From NCBI GenBank assembly GCA_039545295.1, contig BCIK01000025.1:190080-254079 (forward strand): DNA of 64,000 nucleotides, in the 5' to 3' direction. This DNA comes from Udeniomyces pyricola (Eukaryota; Basidiomycota; Tremellomycetes; Cystofilobasidiales; Mrakiaceae). Under the pieces are notes generated by a model. It was given only the letters and a program-made list of their open reading frames with translations, had not been told where the DNA came from and did not search any database. Made by a program: the position numbers and the translations under genes. Below are positions 22,672-35,241 of the stretch, in pieces (the first letter of the stretch is position 1; every line of letters starts with the position of its first letter).

Positions 22672-23900
22672 ATGTACCTCTCCCCTCGAGCCTCCGTAAG
22701 CGAGTCCAACTTCCTCGCACCCTTCGCAGCTCCAACATCATCGCTCACGTCTTTCCAAACTGTCCATCTTGCCACCACAGATCACTACGACATGCAATAT
22801 CCTCAACACCACCGCGGTCCTTTTCTCAGATCCGCTCCTCCAAACTTGCATTCAGCCAACCAGCCTTTCCCGTCTCTGGACAGTCCAAAACGTATCAGCG
22901 AAGACGGTCTATGGGTTTCTGAACGGGTACCTCAATGACGTCTGTGCTGCACCCATTTGCAACAACCAAACCATTCAGAGCGCCTTTGACACTGCCTTCA
23001 ATGGGTGCGAGGAAGTGATTGGTAACGCTTTGAATGGAACAGGTATCGACATCGAGCAGGTCAGTGATTTTTCCGGGCCGATTCTTTTTGCCATCAATCC
23101 TTCCAATCGAGGTTGCTGACATAGCTTGCGGACTTCCCGTTGATACTGCAGCTTTCAGATTACATCCCGCTTCTCCCAACGATCAAAGACGCTGCCTGCC
23201 TTGTCTCGACCGAAAACGCTTCAAGCATCAACGGTTACTTTGATACAAAATACTGTTCCATCTTGACCGTCCAAGGCTACGAGCAAGCTATTGATCGCCA
23301 GCTTAATTGGGACTTCTTTCTCGTGAGACTCTTCGTTCTGTATGCATCATCTATGAGAGTGATCGGGACGACGACGATTGAAGTGCTTTATCCCTTTGCT
23401 TTTCCCTCTGATCTCATGCAGGGTCTCAACTCTGGTCTCATCTCCTACTCTGCTCTTATTCCCAACAAAACCTCCAAGTCCACCGATCTTCTGTGCACTA
23501 ACTGTACCAAGAGCCTTTACAACCACCTTCGTCCCATCGGGAACGAAACGGCGTCCATCGAAGCGAATGTGACCTCTTCGCTGACTACCGCCAACGTCTT
23601 GACGACGCTTGGCAAGGCTTTGGGAGACCTCTGTGGGCCAGACTTTTTGAGTGAGTATGACAAATTGTCGGGTATCGTGGATTGCGTATCGTAGGTGGAT
23701 GTGCTTTGATGTTCTGACCTTACGCTGACTTAAATTTCACAGACGGCGTTGAACCAACGACTGTCGTCAATGGGACTGACACTCGCCTTTTGCCTGAGAT
23801 GAACTTGGCCACCAGCGGAGCCTTCGCTGTCCTGCCGTCTTCCAAGCAGCTCGCTGCATTCCTCGCCACAGCTATGCTCTTGGCTATATCGACCGTGTAA
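22672..23900 (+). CDS. Cysteine-rich surface protein, copy 2 (unknown function)
   Basis: Tandem paralogue of the gene at 20365. Exons 22672-22695, 22781-23059, 23152-23322, 23422-23650 and 23743-23900 fit in frame and give 286 residues. The layout repeats that of copy 1: tiny first exon (MYLSPRAS), TTTCNILN, DVCAAPICNN, LLCTNCTKSLYNHL, DLCGPDFL, NGVEPTTVVNGTDT and a hydrophobic C-terminus (LAAFLATAMLLAISTV). All ten cysteines are retained and the final exon is 158 nt in both copies. One intron (23323-23421) is extra relative to copy 1. Overall identity is low, so the duplication is old or the pair evolves fast. A signal peptide is again not visible. Likely GPI-anchored or wall-bound; function unknown. 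Confidence 0.75.
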
Positions 23901-24580
23901 CTTTTCGTTTGTAGATGGACTCAATTCATTCGGCCCAACCGATTCATCTTTCCTGCCACTAGTTTTCCTCGTTCCATTCATTCTCTCATTGCATCTTTCT
24001 TCGTTTTTGTCAATGTGTATCGTCCTGCGTCGAGATGGTTTGCTGTAATTTTGTTCTTGCTCGCTGTATCCGTTCGTTCCCTGTGTCGCTGCCTTTGTAT
24101 CCATCCGTCCATCACGTACCTATAAGTCTTTAACCGCAGAATGACCAACTAAAATGTATGTGTCAACATCACGTTCTAAAGTGAAGATTGAGGAGGAAGA
24201 AAATAAATCAGCGGGACATGTATGACAGGGTCACTGCAGGCGCTCGATGTTCGATCAGGCCAAATATATTGGGCTCAGATTGGGCCGGACTGTGCGATGA
24301 CTGCTGCAGCAGTTAGACCACCGATTCGAGGTTCAAGGTCTTTCGCCCGTGACCGCCACTTTGTTCATTCTCCCTCGTTGCTGCCTCGTCAGGCGTCTTT
24401 CACGCACGCATACACCTTCACTCTACATTCACCACACATTCTTGGCTGCAACACGCGCGCACACCCGCTTTTCGACATCCGTCCCCTCCTTTTCTCTCTG
24501 ATTTGCGGGCTGCGTCTACCCCTCCTCCCTTCCTTCCCTCGCTCATCATCTCCTCTGCTTAAGCAGCGACATCGACCGTC
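23901..24580. other. Intergenic, 3' UTR and Nup promoter
   Basis: T-rich 3' flank of cysteine-rich copy 2 followed by a C/T-rich leader (24350-24580) ahead of the nucleoporin start. No gene seen. Confidence 0.45.
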
Positions 24581-27500
24581 ATGTCCATGTCCTACAACCC
24601 CTCTTACTCTCAGCAGCAGCCACCATCCTTCCGACATCAGTCGTCCTACCAGATCCAGTCGTCCCAGCAGCAGCAGCAGCAGCAACATCAGCTACAGCCA
24701 GGGCAACAATCCTCTATGTACCCTTCTACCTCGTCATTCCAAAAGCACGTCGCTCCCCCAGCTCACCCGCTACCTGCCACTCAGCCAGAGGAAGATCCGA
24801 CGTACGGCCCACTCGAACGAGCGGGAAAGATTGTAGGCGACCAACTTGTTCGAGACGCGAACCTCGTTGGGGATCTTGGGGACGGACTGCAAGGTTCGTC
24901 GATCCACCACGCGTTTATAGAGCGGAAGGGGGGGGGGGGNGGGAGTTACACTGAAATCAAACGATGCTCCTACGCGACATGGTCGTGCAGGTCAGACAGT
25001 CTGCTGACAGTCTCTCTTGATGGTGTTCACACAATAAACATTCCAGGCACGGTTTCTCGAGCGTACACCCTGCCGCCCTCGCCCAACTTCTCGCCGTTCG
25101 TCAAGAAGCGAACGTACAACATCCCAGACGGCCTCTTTGCCGAGTATGAAGGTTCGTCGTCTAGCATCTGGCCTCGTTTGGTCCCCGTTGATTGTCAAGC
25201 TATAATTACGACTGAACCATGGACCTGTTTTCTTGCACGCTACAGCCCTCACTCATAAGTGCTTCATGGGTATCTTCCCCGAAATCGATCGCGCCTGGAT
25301 GACCATCGACAACAAGCTCTTCCTCTGGTCTTTCCAAGAGTCTGCCGACTTCTCCCGCTACGATTCTCAATCTGAACTCATTCTCCACGTTGGTCTCGTT
25401 CCGGCCAAGCCCAACGTTTTCATTGACGCCATCACCCACCTGCTTATCATCTGCACGCCGACGACCCTCATCCTTCTCGGCCTGAGCAACGCGATTGGCG
25501 GTGACCTCACGCTCTACGCGACCGACCTTAGCATCAGCACCGACGGCGTCGGCATGAGCGACGTCAAGAGCATGCCAGATGGAAGGACTTTCATGACGGG
25601 CAGTGACGGCCACCTGTACGAGCTCAAGTACCGAGCTGACGAAGGGTGGTTTACCAAGCGGTGCTCGCTGGTGAACTGGACCGGGGGCGGTACTGGGCTC
25701 AGCGTGCTTGGAGGACTTGTGCCAGAGTTCTTGAAAGGAAAGCAAGAAGGTTCGTTCGTTTCCACCTGCGTACAACTAAGGGGAATAGAGCCGGAATACA
25801 AGTCGACTCAGGCACGCCGTGTGATCGTTCCATTGCTCACCTTGTTGCGATTCATGCATCGATTCTTGCTTGCTTGTCTCTTGCTTCCTTCTCAATAGAT
25901 CCCATCGTTCATCTTACCATCGATCCCTCGCGCTCTGTTCTCTATGCTCTCACAAAATACTCCAACATTGAGCTGTACTCTATTGGATCCGACGGCCAGT
26001 CCCTCACCAAGATCGCCCGTGCGACTGACGTTTGCCGAACGGCGTTGATGCTTGCTCCGGATGCCCATGCTATGCTTCAGTCGAATGGATTCACTATCAT
26101 GAGCGTCTCGGCCATCGGCACTGGAGAGGGCGATGGGGGTGCGCAGATGGTGGCCGTGACGGGACGAGGTTCGTTAATTGTGTCCTTCGTCCTATAACTA
26201 AGTCTTGATATGTTAGGGTATATCCAGAGGCTATCTGTTCTGGTTCACGTTGAACCATCGGACATTTGCTTACCGTTTGCCGACCTCCTCCCCCCTTCTT
26301 TGCTCTTTTACTACTCACAGGCGTCAGGCTCTACTTCTCCTTCCACCGAAAAGGCTACGCAGGCGTTCGCCCAACAGCCGGCCCACCTACTACTCTCGAG
26401 CTCACCCACGTCCGACTTCGACCGCTCGACTTGCTCGTGGATGATCCCAATCTCTCTCCGCCTTTGACTCTTCCCGCCAACAACCCCGTCTCGGCCTCGT
26501 CGGTCTACCTGAGCGGAGTCTTCATTGCTCCGCAAAAGAGTTCGCGCGACAACCTTGACGTTGTCCTCTTCACGACGGGTGATCTCGGTCGCTTGAGCCA
26601 AGAAGTTCCCGGAGGTCAGCAGCAACAACAGCAGCAAGGTAGCAATGGCCAGCAGATGACGTCGTATTCGTCTCCGTCGAGCTCGACCCGGCCACCCCTT
26701 ATCGAGCAAGCGCTCGCTCTCCCCATCGAAGGCCGCACATGGGCTGTCGCCGAGGTTCCTCACCCGCTCTCGTCTTTCTCCTCGCTCGCTTGCCCACCAA
26801 GCCTCCTGGTGCCCGGCAAAAACAATCTTCGCCTTAACGAGCTTTCGGCCCAGACCGGTGTCGGCCAGCGAACTTTCCTCATTTTGAGCAATATGGGCAT
26901 GCACGTCGTTGTCAAGCAGCGACCGGTTGACATCCTCAAGGCTGTGCTTGAGGCTGGTGCGGGAGGGCGAGAAGGAGAGGTCGTCGCCTTCTTTGATAGG
27001 TGCGTCTGATCTCAATCAAAGAGGGATGGATTTGGACGCTTATGGTGAGCGTGAGCTCAACGCCTTGCTGATCTCCTAGCGTCTCACTTTTGCTGGTGTC
27101 CACTGCCGTACTCTTTATGTAGCTTCGGTCGGGACCAGTCGTGTGCCATGTGCTTGGCTTTGGCCTCAGCTCCTGAGCCTTCTGCTTCTCTCGGTCACGG
27201 CCATCTCTCATCTGCTATTCCTGGACCTGTCTCACCCGACGCCGTGGCGGGTGCCAAGCGACTATTTTACGAGTTTGGAGGCAAGCCCGTCAAGGTCGAT
27301 CGAGGGTACGGACCCCAAAGTGAGTGTTTGCATCTCGTTCGTGGCATCAACGACCGAAGCAGATTATAACTATTCTCGCTTATGTGAATCAACCACCTGA
27401 TGCTCTTTTCTTCTTTTCTTCTTTTTTTTTTTTTTTTTTCATCCTGCTCGTTGTTTGTTTTCGTTTTCTTTGCCTTAGACCAAGCCAATACTCAGGTCTT

Positions 27501-30500
27501 CTTCTCGGGCCGACACGAGGGTCTTGCGATCTACTTTGCCCGGCTGCTCAGGCCCATCTGGAGGGAAAAAGTGTCTCGACTCAAGTGAGTCTTGTCCCGT
27601 CTAGTCATTAAATTTTTTCTCTCTCCGCCGACATGGGAAGCCTGAGGTTGACTTGGAATGACTTGCAGCTCTGCACCAGAGAGCCCTAACGCGCAGATCA
27701 GCAACGTGTCAGAATCGGTCCTCATCTCTGTCCAGCGGGACCTCAACTCCCTCAAAACTTTTATCGATCGGTAAGTGGTATCAGATCGAGCCTATTCTGC
27801 GCTCACATATGCGTTTCTAGGCACCCCCACCTTTAGCACATACGACTGATTGCTTTCTTTCTTTCTGCTTACTTGATTTGTTCCACCAACTTGATCTCCC
27901 CTAGCAACTCCCAACTGTTCACCTCAGGTCCCGCCCATGATAACCCGCACGATCGATCGAGCGAGGTCGAAGCGTGGAAGGCAGAGCAAGCTTCGCTCTC
28001 GTCTCTTGTCGCCCTAGTTACCCAAGCGATCGAGGCGCTCTCTTTTGTGTTACTGCTGATCGACTACAAGTTGTCCGAGACCTTGCTCAAGTGAGTTTTG
28101 CCTTGTGTTTTATCGACACGTGTTCTTAAATGGTATCATTGACTGTCAACCCGGAAACTGCACATTCCCCTTGGCTTTCGTGCTCACGTCTCGTCTCTCA
28201 CATCCTTACCATCATATTCAGGTGCTCCACCGACCTCCAACAGTCGTTCCTCGACCTTACTTACCAAGACCTTCTCACCACCAAGAGCGGCCGCGATGTC
28301 GCCCGAAACGTTGTCAACGCCATCATCTATCAGCAAATCGGTCAGCAGATTAGCATCGACACCATTAGTGAGATCCTCCAGCAGCGATGCGGATCCTTTT
28401 GCCGATCGGACGACGTCCTCCTCTTCAAAGCCCTTGAAGGCATTCGAAAAGCCAAGGACACCCGGGACCCCACCGAGCGAAGAGAGTCGCTTCAGGAGTC
28501 ACTCCGGCTCTTTTCCAAGGGTACCTCGACACTCTCGTTCGCTAAGCTCAAAGAGACCTGCGAGGAGTACCGATCGCTTCTCTTCCCGGCCGGTGCGATT
28601 GAACTTCCGCTCAAGTGCGCCCAGGATTGGGATCCCAAGGGTCAGGGCCTCGGCTACCTTAACGACGGCGAACAGCCCAACGATCCTCGTAAAGGCATCT
28701 ACGACGAGCGCATGGCTTGCTACAATTGCGTCTTTGATACGCTCTTTGCGTTTGACGAGATGCTTAACGATCAAGTCACGGGTCGAAGTAAGGCCGTTAT
28801 TCTCTAGTAGTCAATGCTGATCTTCCTTTCGTACCCAATCGCTTGTCACTGACTGCGTACATGGGCCTGCTTTCTCCTCATCACTTTCTTTACTGCGCAG
28901 ACCAAAGCGGCGATGTGGAGAGTCTCCGAGCCGACGCGTACAACCAGGCTCTGTCGTCTGAGGACCCGCTCTTCCACGCCTCGTTGTACGATTGGCTTAT
29001 CACTCGACGAATGACCGATCAGCTTCTTGAAGTTCGTCTGTTTTCCCCTTGGTTCCTTGTGACCTGTTATTCAGGAAGACTGAATCAATTTCCTTTCCCT
29101 TTTCGCTCTTGCTTGCTACCTGGTCATGCCTTCAGATCCGAACCCCTTTCATTGAACGCTATCTCGCAAGGGAACCCCTCAGTCACGCCCGATCTGAGCT
29201 ACTATGGCAGTACCACGTCCGTAATGGGCACTATTCTCAAGCTGCCATCGTTCAAGCCAACCTCGCTCAATCCCTCGAGTGCGTATCCACTTTGCCAGTC
29301 CTCTTGCCCCTTGTCCTTTTTTTTTTCTCTGCCTGATTCTGCCATTCTCACGTTGTCTTTCCTTTGATCTTTACCATCACATCTGTTCCTTCGTTCCCCG
29401 CAACATAGGCTGCAACTCCCTCTTCCTCAGCGATTGGAGTATCTCACCCTCGCCGTCGCCAACGCCAAGTCGACTGGCTCTTCCCGATCGACGCCCAATT
29501 CCGTCGAGTTCCTCACCGATCTCGAAGAGAAGCTCGAGGTTGCCCAGGTCCAGATTGAGGTCTACCGAACGGTCTACGAGAGCCCAGACATGGACGAACC
29601 TCTCAAGAAAGACCTCATGGCGAGGCTTAACGAGAAGCTCATGACTATCTCCGAGGTGGGTTTTGAATCACTGTACGCCGCGATCCATCAGCCGATGTCT
29701 TTGCCTGAATGTCCATCCTTGTTATTTCATCATGTCTTTCTACACTCTAGCTCTATCTCGATTTCGCTGAGCCGTACGAGATGCTCGAAATCACCCTCCT
29801 CATTATCCACACCTCGGATCACCGAGATCCAGCTCTCATCGCCAAGACCTGGGAGGCCATTATTGAACGAAGTGGGTGGCCGCGTTCCGTGCGATCAAGC
29901 CGTGATTCGTAACGCTGATTGTCACCCTTCCTTTGTGTTTGCCTTCATCTCTACGTGCAGCCGACGCCGAGTCGGAAGGCGACCGGGTTGATGCCGTTTC
30001 GGGTGTCGTCTCGGACCTAGGTCGACGCTTCTACCCTTCCGAGACTGCGTTCCCTCTGGGTAAGCTCCAATTTTCGTAGCCCTCCAAAAAAAAAACAGAT
30101 CGGTACCGTTCCGACGCAATCCACCCTGACCTTCCTTTACTCATCGCTTTGATTCTAGAATTCCTCTCGCGCCGACTGGAAAAGTACGCGCTCGACAACC
30201 GAGTGGCCTCACGCCCCGGATGGGTGCCGTTCATGCTGAGGCAAGGTGGGATCGAGTGGGAACGAATTTTTGAGGTCTTCTATGTCATATTCGAGGAGAA
30301 GGTGCGGTTTCTCTTCCTCTCGTTGCTCGTTGTGGAAATCATCATCAACGTGTGGATAGCTTGTTAATTGACCATTGTGTTCTCCTTGTGTGGATCTGTG
30401 TTATAGATGGCTCCTTGGCACAACGAGAGTGCCCTGACGTTCTTGGCTTCGGATATCGGCACCCTGCTTTCGGAGTGGTGAGCAAATATGGTTTTTTTTC

Positions 30501-30752
30501 GTTGTCATATCCACCTTGGATGGCTTGACTCCGATACTAACCGTGACTCACGTGTCACTTCCATTCAGGTTCGCCGACTGGACTCGCTCGCAATCGGCGT
30601 ACAATCAGCGACCGACGTCACGATTCCCCGTGCTCCAGGTTGAGGAGTTCATCACCAACTCTCTGCTTCCTTGCTTTGACACCATTGACGAATCGGATCC
30701 TCGCAAACAGACCCTGCGACGGCTCAAGCGAGAAATGATGGCGAGCCTCTAA
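24581..30752 (+). CDS. NUP170: Nucleoporin of the Nup155/Nup170 family
   Basis: Large scaffold nucleoporin of the inner pore ring, needed for nuclear pore assembly. It opens with a Ser/Gln-rich tail carrying a poly-Q run, then PTYGPLERAGKIVGDQLVRD. The N-terminal beta-propeller reads RAYTLPPSPNFSPFVKKRTY, FPEIDRAWMTIDNKLFLW, TPTTLILLGL, MPDGRTFMTGSDGHLYEL and SVLYALTKYSNIELY. The alpha-solenoid follows with SGRHEGLAIYFARLLRPIW, ISEILQQRCGSFC, AQDWDPKGQGLGYL, DWLITRRMTDQLLE, FIERYLAREPLSHARSELLW and NRVASRPGWVPFMLR. It ends with REMMASL. At least 15 introns separate the exons and the protein is roughly 1,400 residues, usual for the family. The first intron holds a G run containing the only ambiguous base (N at 24940), so the ambiguity does not touch coding sequence. 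Confidence 0.95.
24928..24943 (+). repeat. G run with unresolved base
   Basis: Twelve G, one N at 24940, then GGG, in the first nucleoporin intron. The N shows that the assembly could not resolve this homopolymer. Confidence 0.95.
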
Positions 30753-31393
30753 AAGAAGAGATTTCATGCCGTACACCCTCCTTGGTTTATTTATTTCCTT
30801 TCCGCTTCCTTGTTGCTCTCCTCTTCCAATGCGCAATCGTATCACTTTTTTTTTCTTCCTTGAGCATATATTTGTGCGGCTTTACTGATCAGTGCCCTTT
30901 TCACGAGAGACAGAAGCGATGAGTGAGAAATCAGCGAGCAAGCCACCTTTGTGCGATTCTGATCTCGACTGAGCTGCCGGCTTACAGCGAGGCCTCGCCT
31001 TTGGTCCTATGCTTCTCTCTCATTTCCTTGCCTCTCGTCTCGTTTCCTTTCATTTTCTCACATCTCCAGAGATGGCGTTCCTTTCGTCTCATGTCGGCCG
31101 GTCGATGGCCTCTGACGTCCACCATCCCATTCGGCAGAGTCGCTTTTGTCCTTCCCCCATCCTTTTCCCTTTCCCATTCCAGTAGACGACGACGATACGA
31201 CTGCCGGACAGCTCGCACCTTCTTGACTCTTACTACATACCCTTCACTACACCGTCCCGTCGTCCTCCTGCCCACACACATCTCTCTCACCCATTTCCCA
31301 TCCAATCGTGTCTTTCGCTGAGCGAAGGGACGCCACCCCTCTGCAACTCCCTCCCTACTTCCACCTTCACTGGTCATCCCAAATCTCTCTTTC
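30753..31393. other. Intergenic, Nup 3' flank and C/T-rich leader
   Basis: No gene seen. The right half is strongly pyrimidine-rich, like the leaders of other genes in this window. Confidence 0.45.
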
Positions 31394-33845
31394 ATGCTTC
31401 CCCCGCCTCTGGTTCTGCTCATTCTCTGTACGGCTCTGCGAGCCCAAGCCAAAGGTGTCGACTGGATCGCTCCGACCGATGGTCAACTTTTCGCTAAAGG
31501 CGATAGTATCCGAGCATCCTGGTTCGTCTATTCCCTTCATCCGGCTACTCCAGGTCACTGTTGGAAGAAAGAAAAAGAAAAGGAGGGCAAAGAGGACAAA
31601 AGACGACGAAGAAGAAAAGAAGGAAACCAGAGGAAGAAAAGATCAAACGCAACTGAAAAGGAGACAAAACGACAGCTAATCGGGTCTGTTCATCACTTTC
31701 GTCTGTCAATGCGCATTCATAGGAGCTCGGACTCGGTCGTTTCTCCAAGCTTCCGGTTGTGCTCGTCCGATTCGACGTGCGGTGCCGCAATCTGGCCGAC
31801 TATCACTAAAGACTCTGAAGGAGTGAATCACATCTCCTTGTAAGTCCCCCCCCCCCCCAATTTTCTTGGCTGCAAGCCCATATGCTAATCGGTTGGCTCG
31901 AATGATATTCGTTGTTGGTTGATATTCTTCTCCGATCTAGGACGGCACCTCCAATGGACAACGACTCACCCTTCTTTCTGACAATGCGTGGGGATGATAT
32001 GGAGACGTATACTTCACCTAAATTCAGTCTGTTAGGTAAGCACTGCTGATACATTGACCCCTAAATCTTAAAGATTTTTACTTCTTCGACGTTACAAATT
32101 ATGAGGACGAGACTGACCCTTGTTTTTCTTCCTACTTCTCCATATGTGTTGCCTTGCCAATCGTAGCGGGTGCTGCCCCTGTCGTCAGCGCTGCTGAGGC
32201 CAACGCTGCACCCTCCGCGACTGCAACTGGCGAGATGGACGACAACGAGGAACCCGAACCCTCGGCTACCGCCTTCTCGGACGAAGATGACATCTTCGAT
32301 GACGCCGACGAAAGCGATGCTGTCTCATCCGCCCCGAGCGCCACACCTACGCCGAAATCCAAGGCAGTCGAAAGCGTTCCGCCGTCACCACCGCCAGCGA
32401 CCGCGACAGGCTTTTCTTCCCAGCCCGCTCCAACTACCTCCGGGTCAGCTTTGGTTCTGAATGGCCCAACCTCGGTCGGCTCCCTGTCTCTCCCACCCAT
32501 CTCAGCCGCACCCGATGCTACCGCAACGACGAAACCCGTCTCCGCTACCTCGCTCAACAAGAAGGCAACTCAACCGAATGCCATTGCGATTGCTGTCCCG
32601 ATTGGAGCCCTCTTCCTCGTCGCCGTTGCGGCCCTCATCTTTTGCTTGCGAAAGAAGCCAGACGAGGGCAAGAAACCCATGGCTGCCGTCATCCCCGGTG
32701 CGAATCCTTACGCTCTCGGAACAGACCTCGAGAAAGGTCTTGCTAACCTACAGGAAAAGACGCTTATCGTCGGAGGCGGTTCGAGTGCTAAAGAGTTTGG
32801 TGTCGCAAGTCGGGAAAGTACCGGCTCGTCCCCTTATGGATTCGCGACTGTCCCCACGCTGACCAAATTACAACCGGTCGTCGCTGCTGTGGGAGGACCT
32901 GGTCGCATGGGGTCGCCCCCACGACAAAGACGGGACGATCGATACGAGTCCGAAGACGGTTACACACGCTCCCCACCCCGTCGTCGCGAATCTCGAGGAT
33001 CCCTGACGCCTCGATCTCCTCGCGCCGCCGCATCAAACGCCATGCGATCGTACCCTATCTCCCGATCCTCGACCAACTCCTCTTCCTATACGTCCACTTC
33101 TTCCCAAGCGGCTCCTCCTCCATCTTCTCGACGAGCTGCCCACGCCCACAAAAATGGGAATATTGATCGACGGTCGACTCCCTCTTACGCCCTCGAGACG
33201 CCCTCTACCATCAACCAAGGCTACCTCTCACCTCGGGGACCTCGAGACCTCCTTGACGCTTACCCTTCGCACCATGGACCTTACACCCCATCGACTTTTG
33301 CGTCGTCCACCCGATCTTCCCCGGCATTCCATCATTCGGCCGGTCGGACACCCGCTTACCTCCCTTCGCACGCTGGATCCCCGCTCGGATCCGAACTTGA
33401 CCTCGGCTTTCACTCGTTCCCCTGGAAAGATACTGCTTATAGCCCTTCGCTTTCACCTCCGTACCTCCCGACGTTGCGGGGCGTCTCGGGTCGAGCCGGT
33501 ATGGGTATTGATCGATCCAGAAGTGGTCGCTCAGAGATGAGACCCTCACCATCTTCCTCCTCAAGGGAAAGGAGTTCCCGAGACGAGTACGAAACGGATC
33601 GAAGGTCGAGACATAGTGGTAGTCAACTTGGTGGTCCTAGCGGGGTCAATCGGGGTGAGAGTCGTTCAACAACCCGATCGGGAGGCGGTGGTCGGATGAC
33701 GACGACGACGACGACTAATAGGACGAGGGATCTTGACGCTCTGAGCGTTCTGAGCGGGTCAAGTGGGGGTAGCGGTGGGAGCGAGGCGAGCTTCGATTCG
33801 CTCTACGATCATCTCCAAAAGAGCCTTCACCATGGGGGAAAGTAG
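31394..33845 (+). CDS. Single-pass membrane protein with Kre9/Knh1-like ectodomain
   Basis: Exons 31394-31521, 31723-31839, 31941-32035 and 32167-33845 fit in frame and give 672 residues. A signal peptide (MLPPPLVLLILCTALRAQA) is followed by GVDWIAPTDGQLFAKGDSI and IRASWSS, typical of the Ser-Thr-rich Kre9/Knh1-type beta-sandwich of fungal surface proteins. A stalk rich in Ala/Pro/Ser/Thr leads to one transmembrane helix (AIAIAVPIGALFLVAVAALIFC) and a basic stop-transfer RKKP. The cytosolic tail of about 400 residues is Ser/Arg/Pro-rich and probably disordered, with many SPPRR-type sites. The layout suggests a wall-associated or sensor-like type I membrane protein. I do not recognise a specific named orthologue. 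Confidence 0.85.
31846..31857 (+). repeat. C12 run directly after a splice donor
   Basis: The donor GTAAGT at 31840 is followed at once by twelve C, placing the homopolymer at the 5' end of the intron. Confidence 0.8.
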
Positions 33846-35241
33846 AGAGAGAATCCGTGTGAAAGGATGGCTAGGTCGTGATGAGAATGGTGGGGTGCAG
33901 AAGAGAGGGGGAGGTTCAAAGAGGTGATGAGTATTCGTTTGAATGCTGAGAGAACATAGGACATCATCTCTCTTTTTTTCCTGTTTCCTTCTTTCTTATT
34001 CTCTTCCTTCACTCGTGTAGTTTCTGATTTGGTGTCATTTCCCCAAGGGAAGGAGAACGAGACAGAGAGGGCTGGTTCCTCTTCTGTTGATCTCCATGCA
34101 TGTATATATGCATCTGATATTCCTCTGCTTCTATCTTTTTCTTTTCTTTCCGATGTGGTCTTTCCCTTCGAACATGGTTCGCTTTCGTTTCTCCGAATTG
34201 ACCAATGCTCTCCGATACCCTCCCCTTCCCCCCTCCCTCTGCCCCTCTGCTATGTGTGTGTGTGTTTTTTTTTTTTTTTTTTTCGTTTCCATATACTTGA
34301 ATCCATCTTTCGATCTGATAACATGATGTTTCTTTGATGTTAAATGTGTGTCGAAGAATGTCTATCCTCACCCCGGGCCCTAGACGCTTTGCGTCACAAA
34401 CGATTGCATCACTCCCCCATCTTCCCAATAAACAGTCTTTCTGGCGGAGGCGAGTTTTTTTTCCTACTCTTTTCTTCTCAAAACACTAGATGAGTAGAAA
34501 GGGTAACGATAGCGGACGTGAACGCAGAAAAGGGAACATGGAAAGGATGGGTATATTGTAATCAGAGAACGGAGAAAGGAACGCAACGAATATGAGGCAC
34601 TCAGATGGCTAGCACGCTGGGATTGGAAAAACTACAAGACGAGAAAATGGATGTAATCAAAAACGTTGAAATGAATGAGATAATCCCCACAGAGGCAAAG
34701 GAGAAGATAGGGACTCGGGAGGCTAGATGGACGATGGCTTGAGATAAATCTGTAAAAGGAAGAAGCAAGGGAAGGAGAAAAGCATGTGTACTAGGAGGTC
34801 AAGGCGCAAACGACCAAGCAGGCCAACATTGGTTAAAACGATTTGAAATGCAAACTGGATAAGAGAAGGGAAAAGAGCAAGTTGGCAGGAGACATGGAAG
34901 CAGATGCGCGATATGTATATTGAAGAAAACGAGGCCGAGACAGGATAAGAAATAGGGCCAAGAGTCGGAGATAAACGAGCAAGGTGGAGTAAAGAAGGGG
35001 GATTTACTGAAATGTGAATGAGACAGGTAGGATCGATCAAGAAAGCTGAAAACAAGAGTAGGTCGAGGTGTTCAGAAGATAAGGATATCAAGGAAGACAG
35101 TATGGAATGAGGGCAAGGTATCTTTTTGAACGAGGTGAAAGACAAGGAGGGGAGAATAAAAGGTCAAAAAGAAGACTACACGCGAAGATATCAAGTGTAG
35201 TACACCAGAGCAAAATCCTTCACCAGATGCTTCGTTCAAAG
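33846..35241. other. Convergent intergenic region, about 1.4 kb
   Basis: This lies between the 3' ends of the Kre9-like gene (plus) and the CCCH gene (minus). It contains a TG repeat followed by a T run at about 34252-34285. Several open frames exist, but all are low-complexity and none is recognisable. Confidence 0.45.

Noticed and set aside
32132..32560. Minus-strand open frame of 142 codons rich in Ala/Val/Gly.
   Set aside because: Complement of the Ala/Ser/Thr-rich stalk of the Kre9-like membrane protein.
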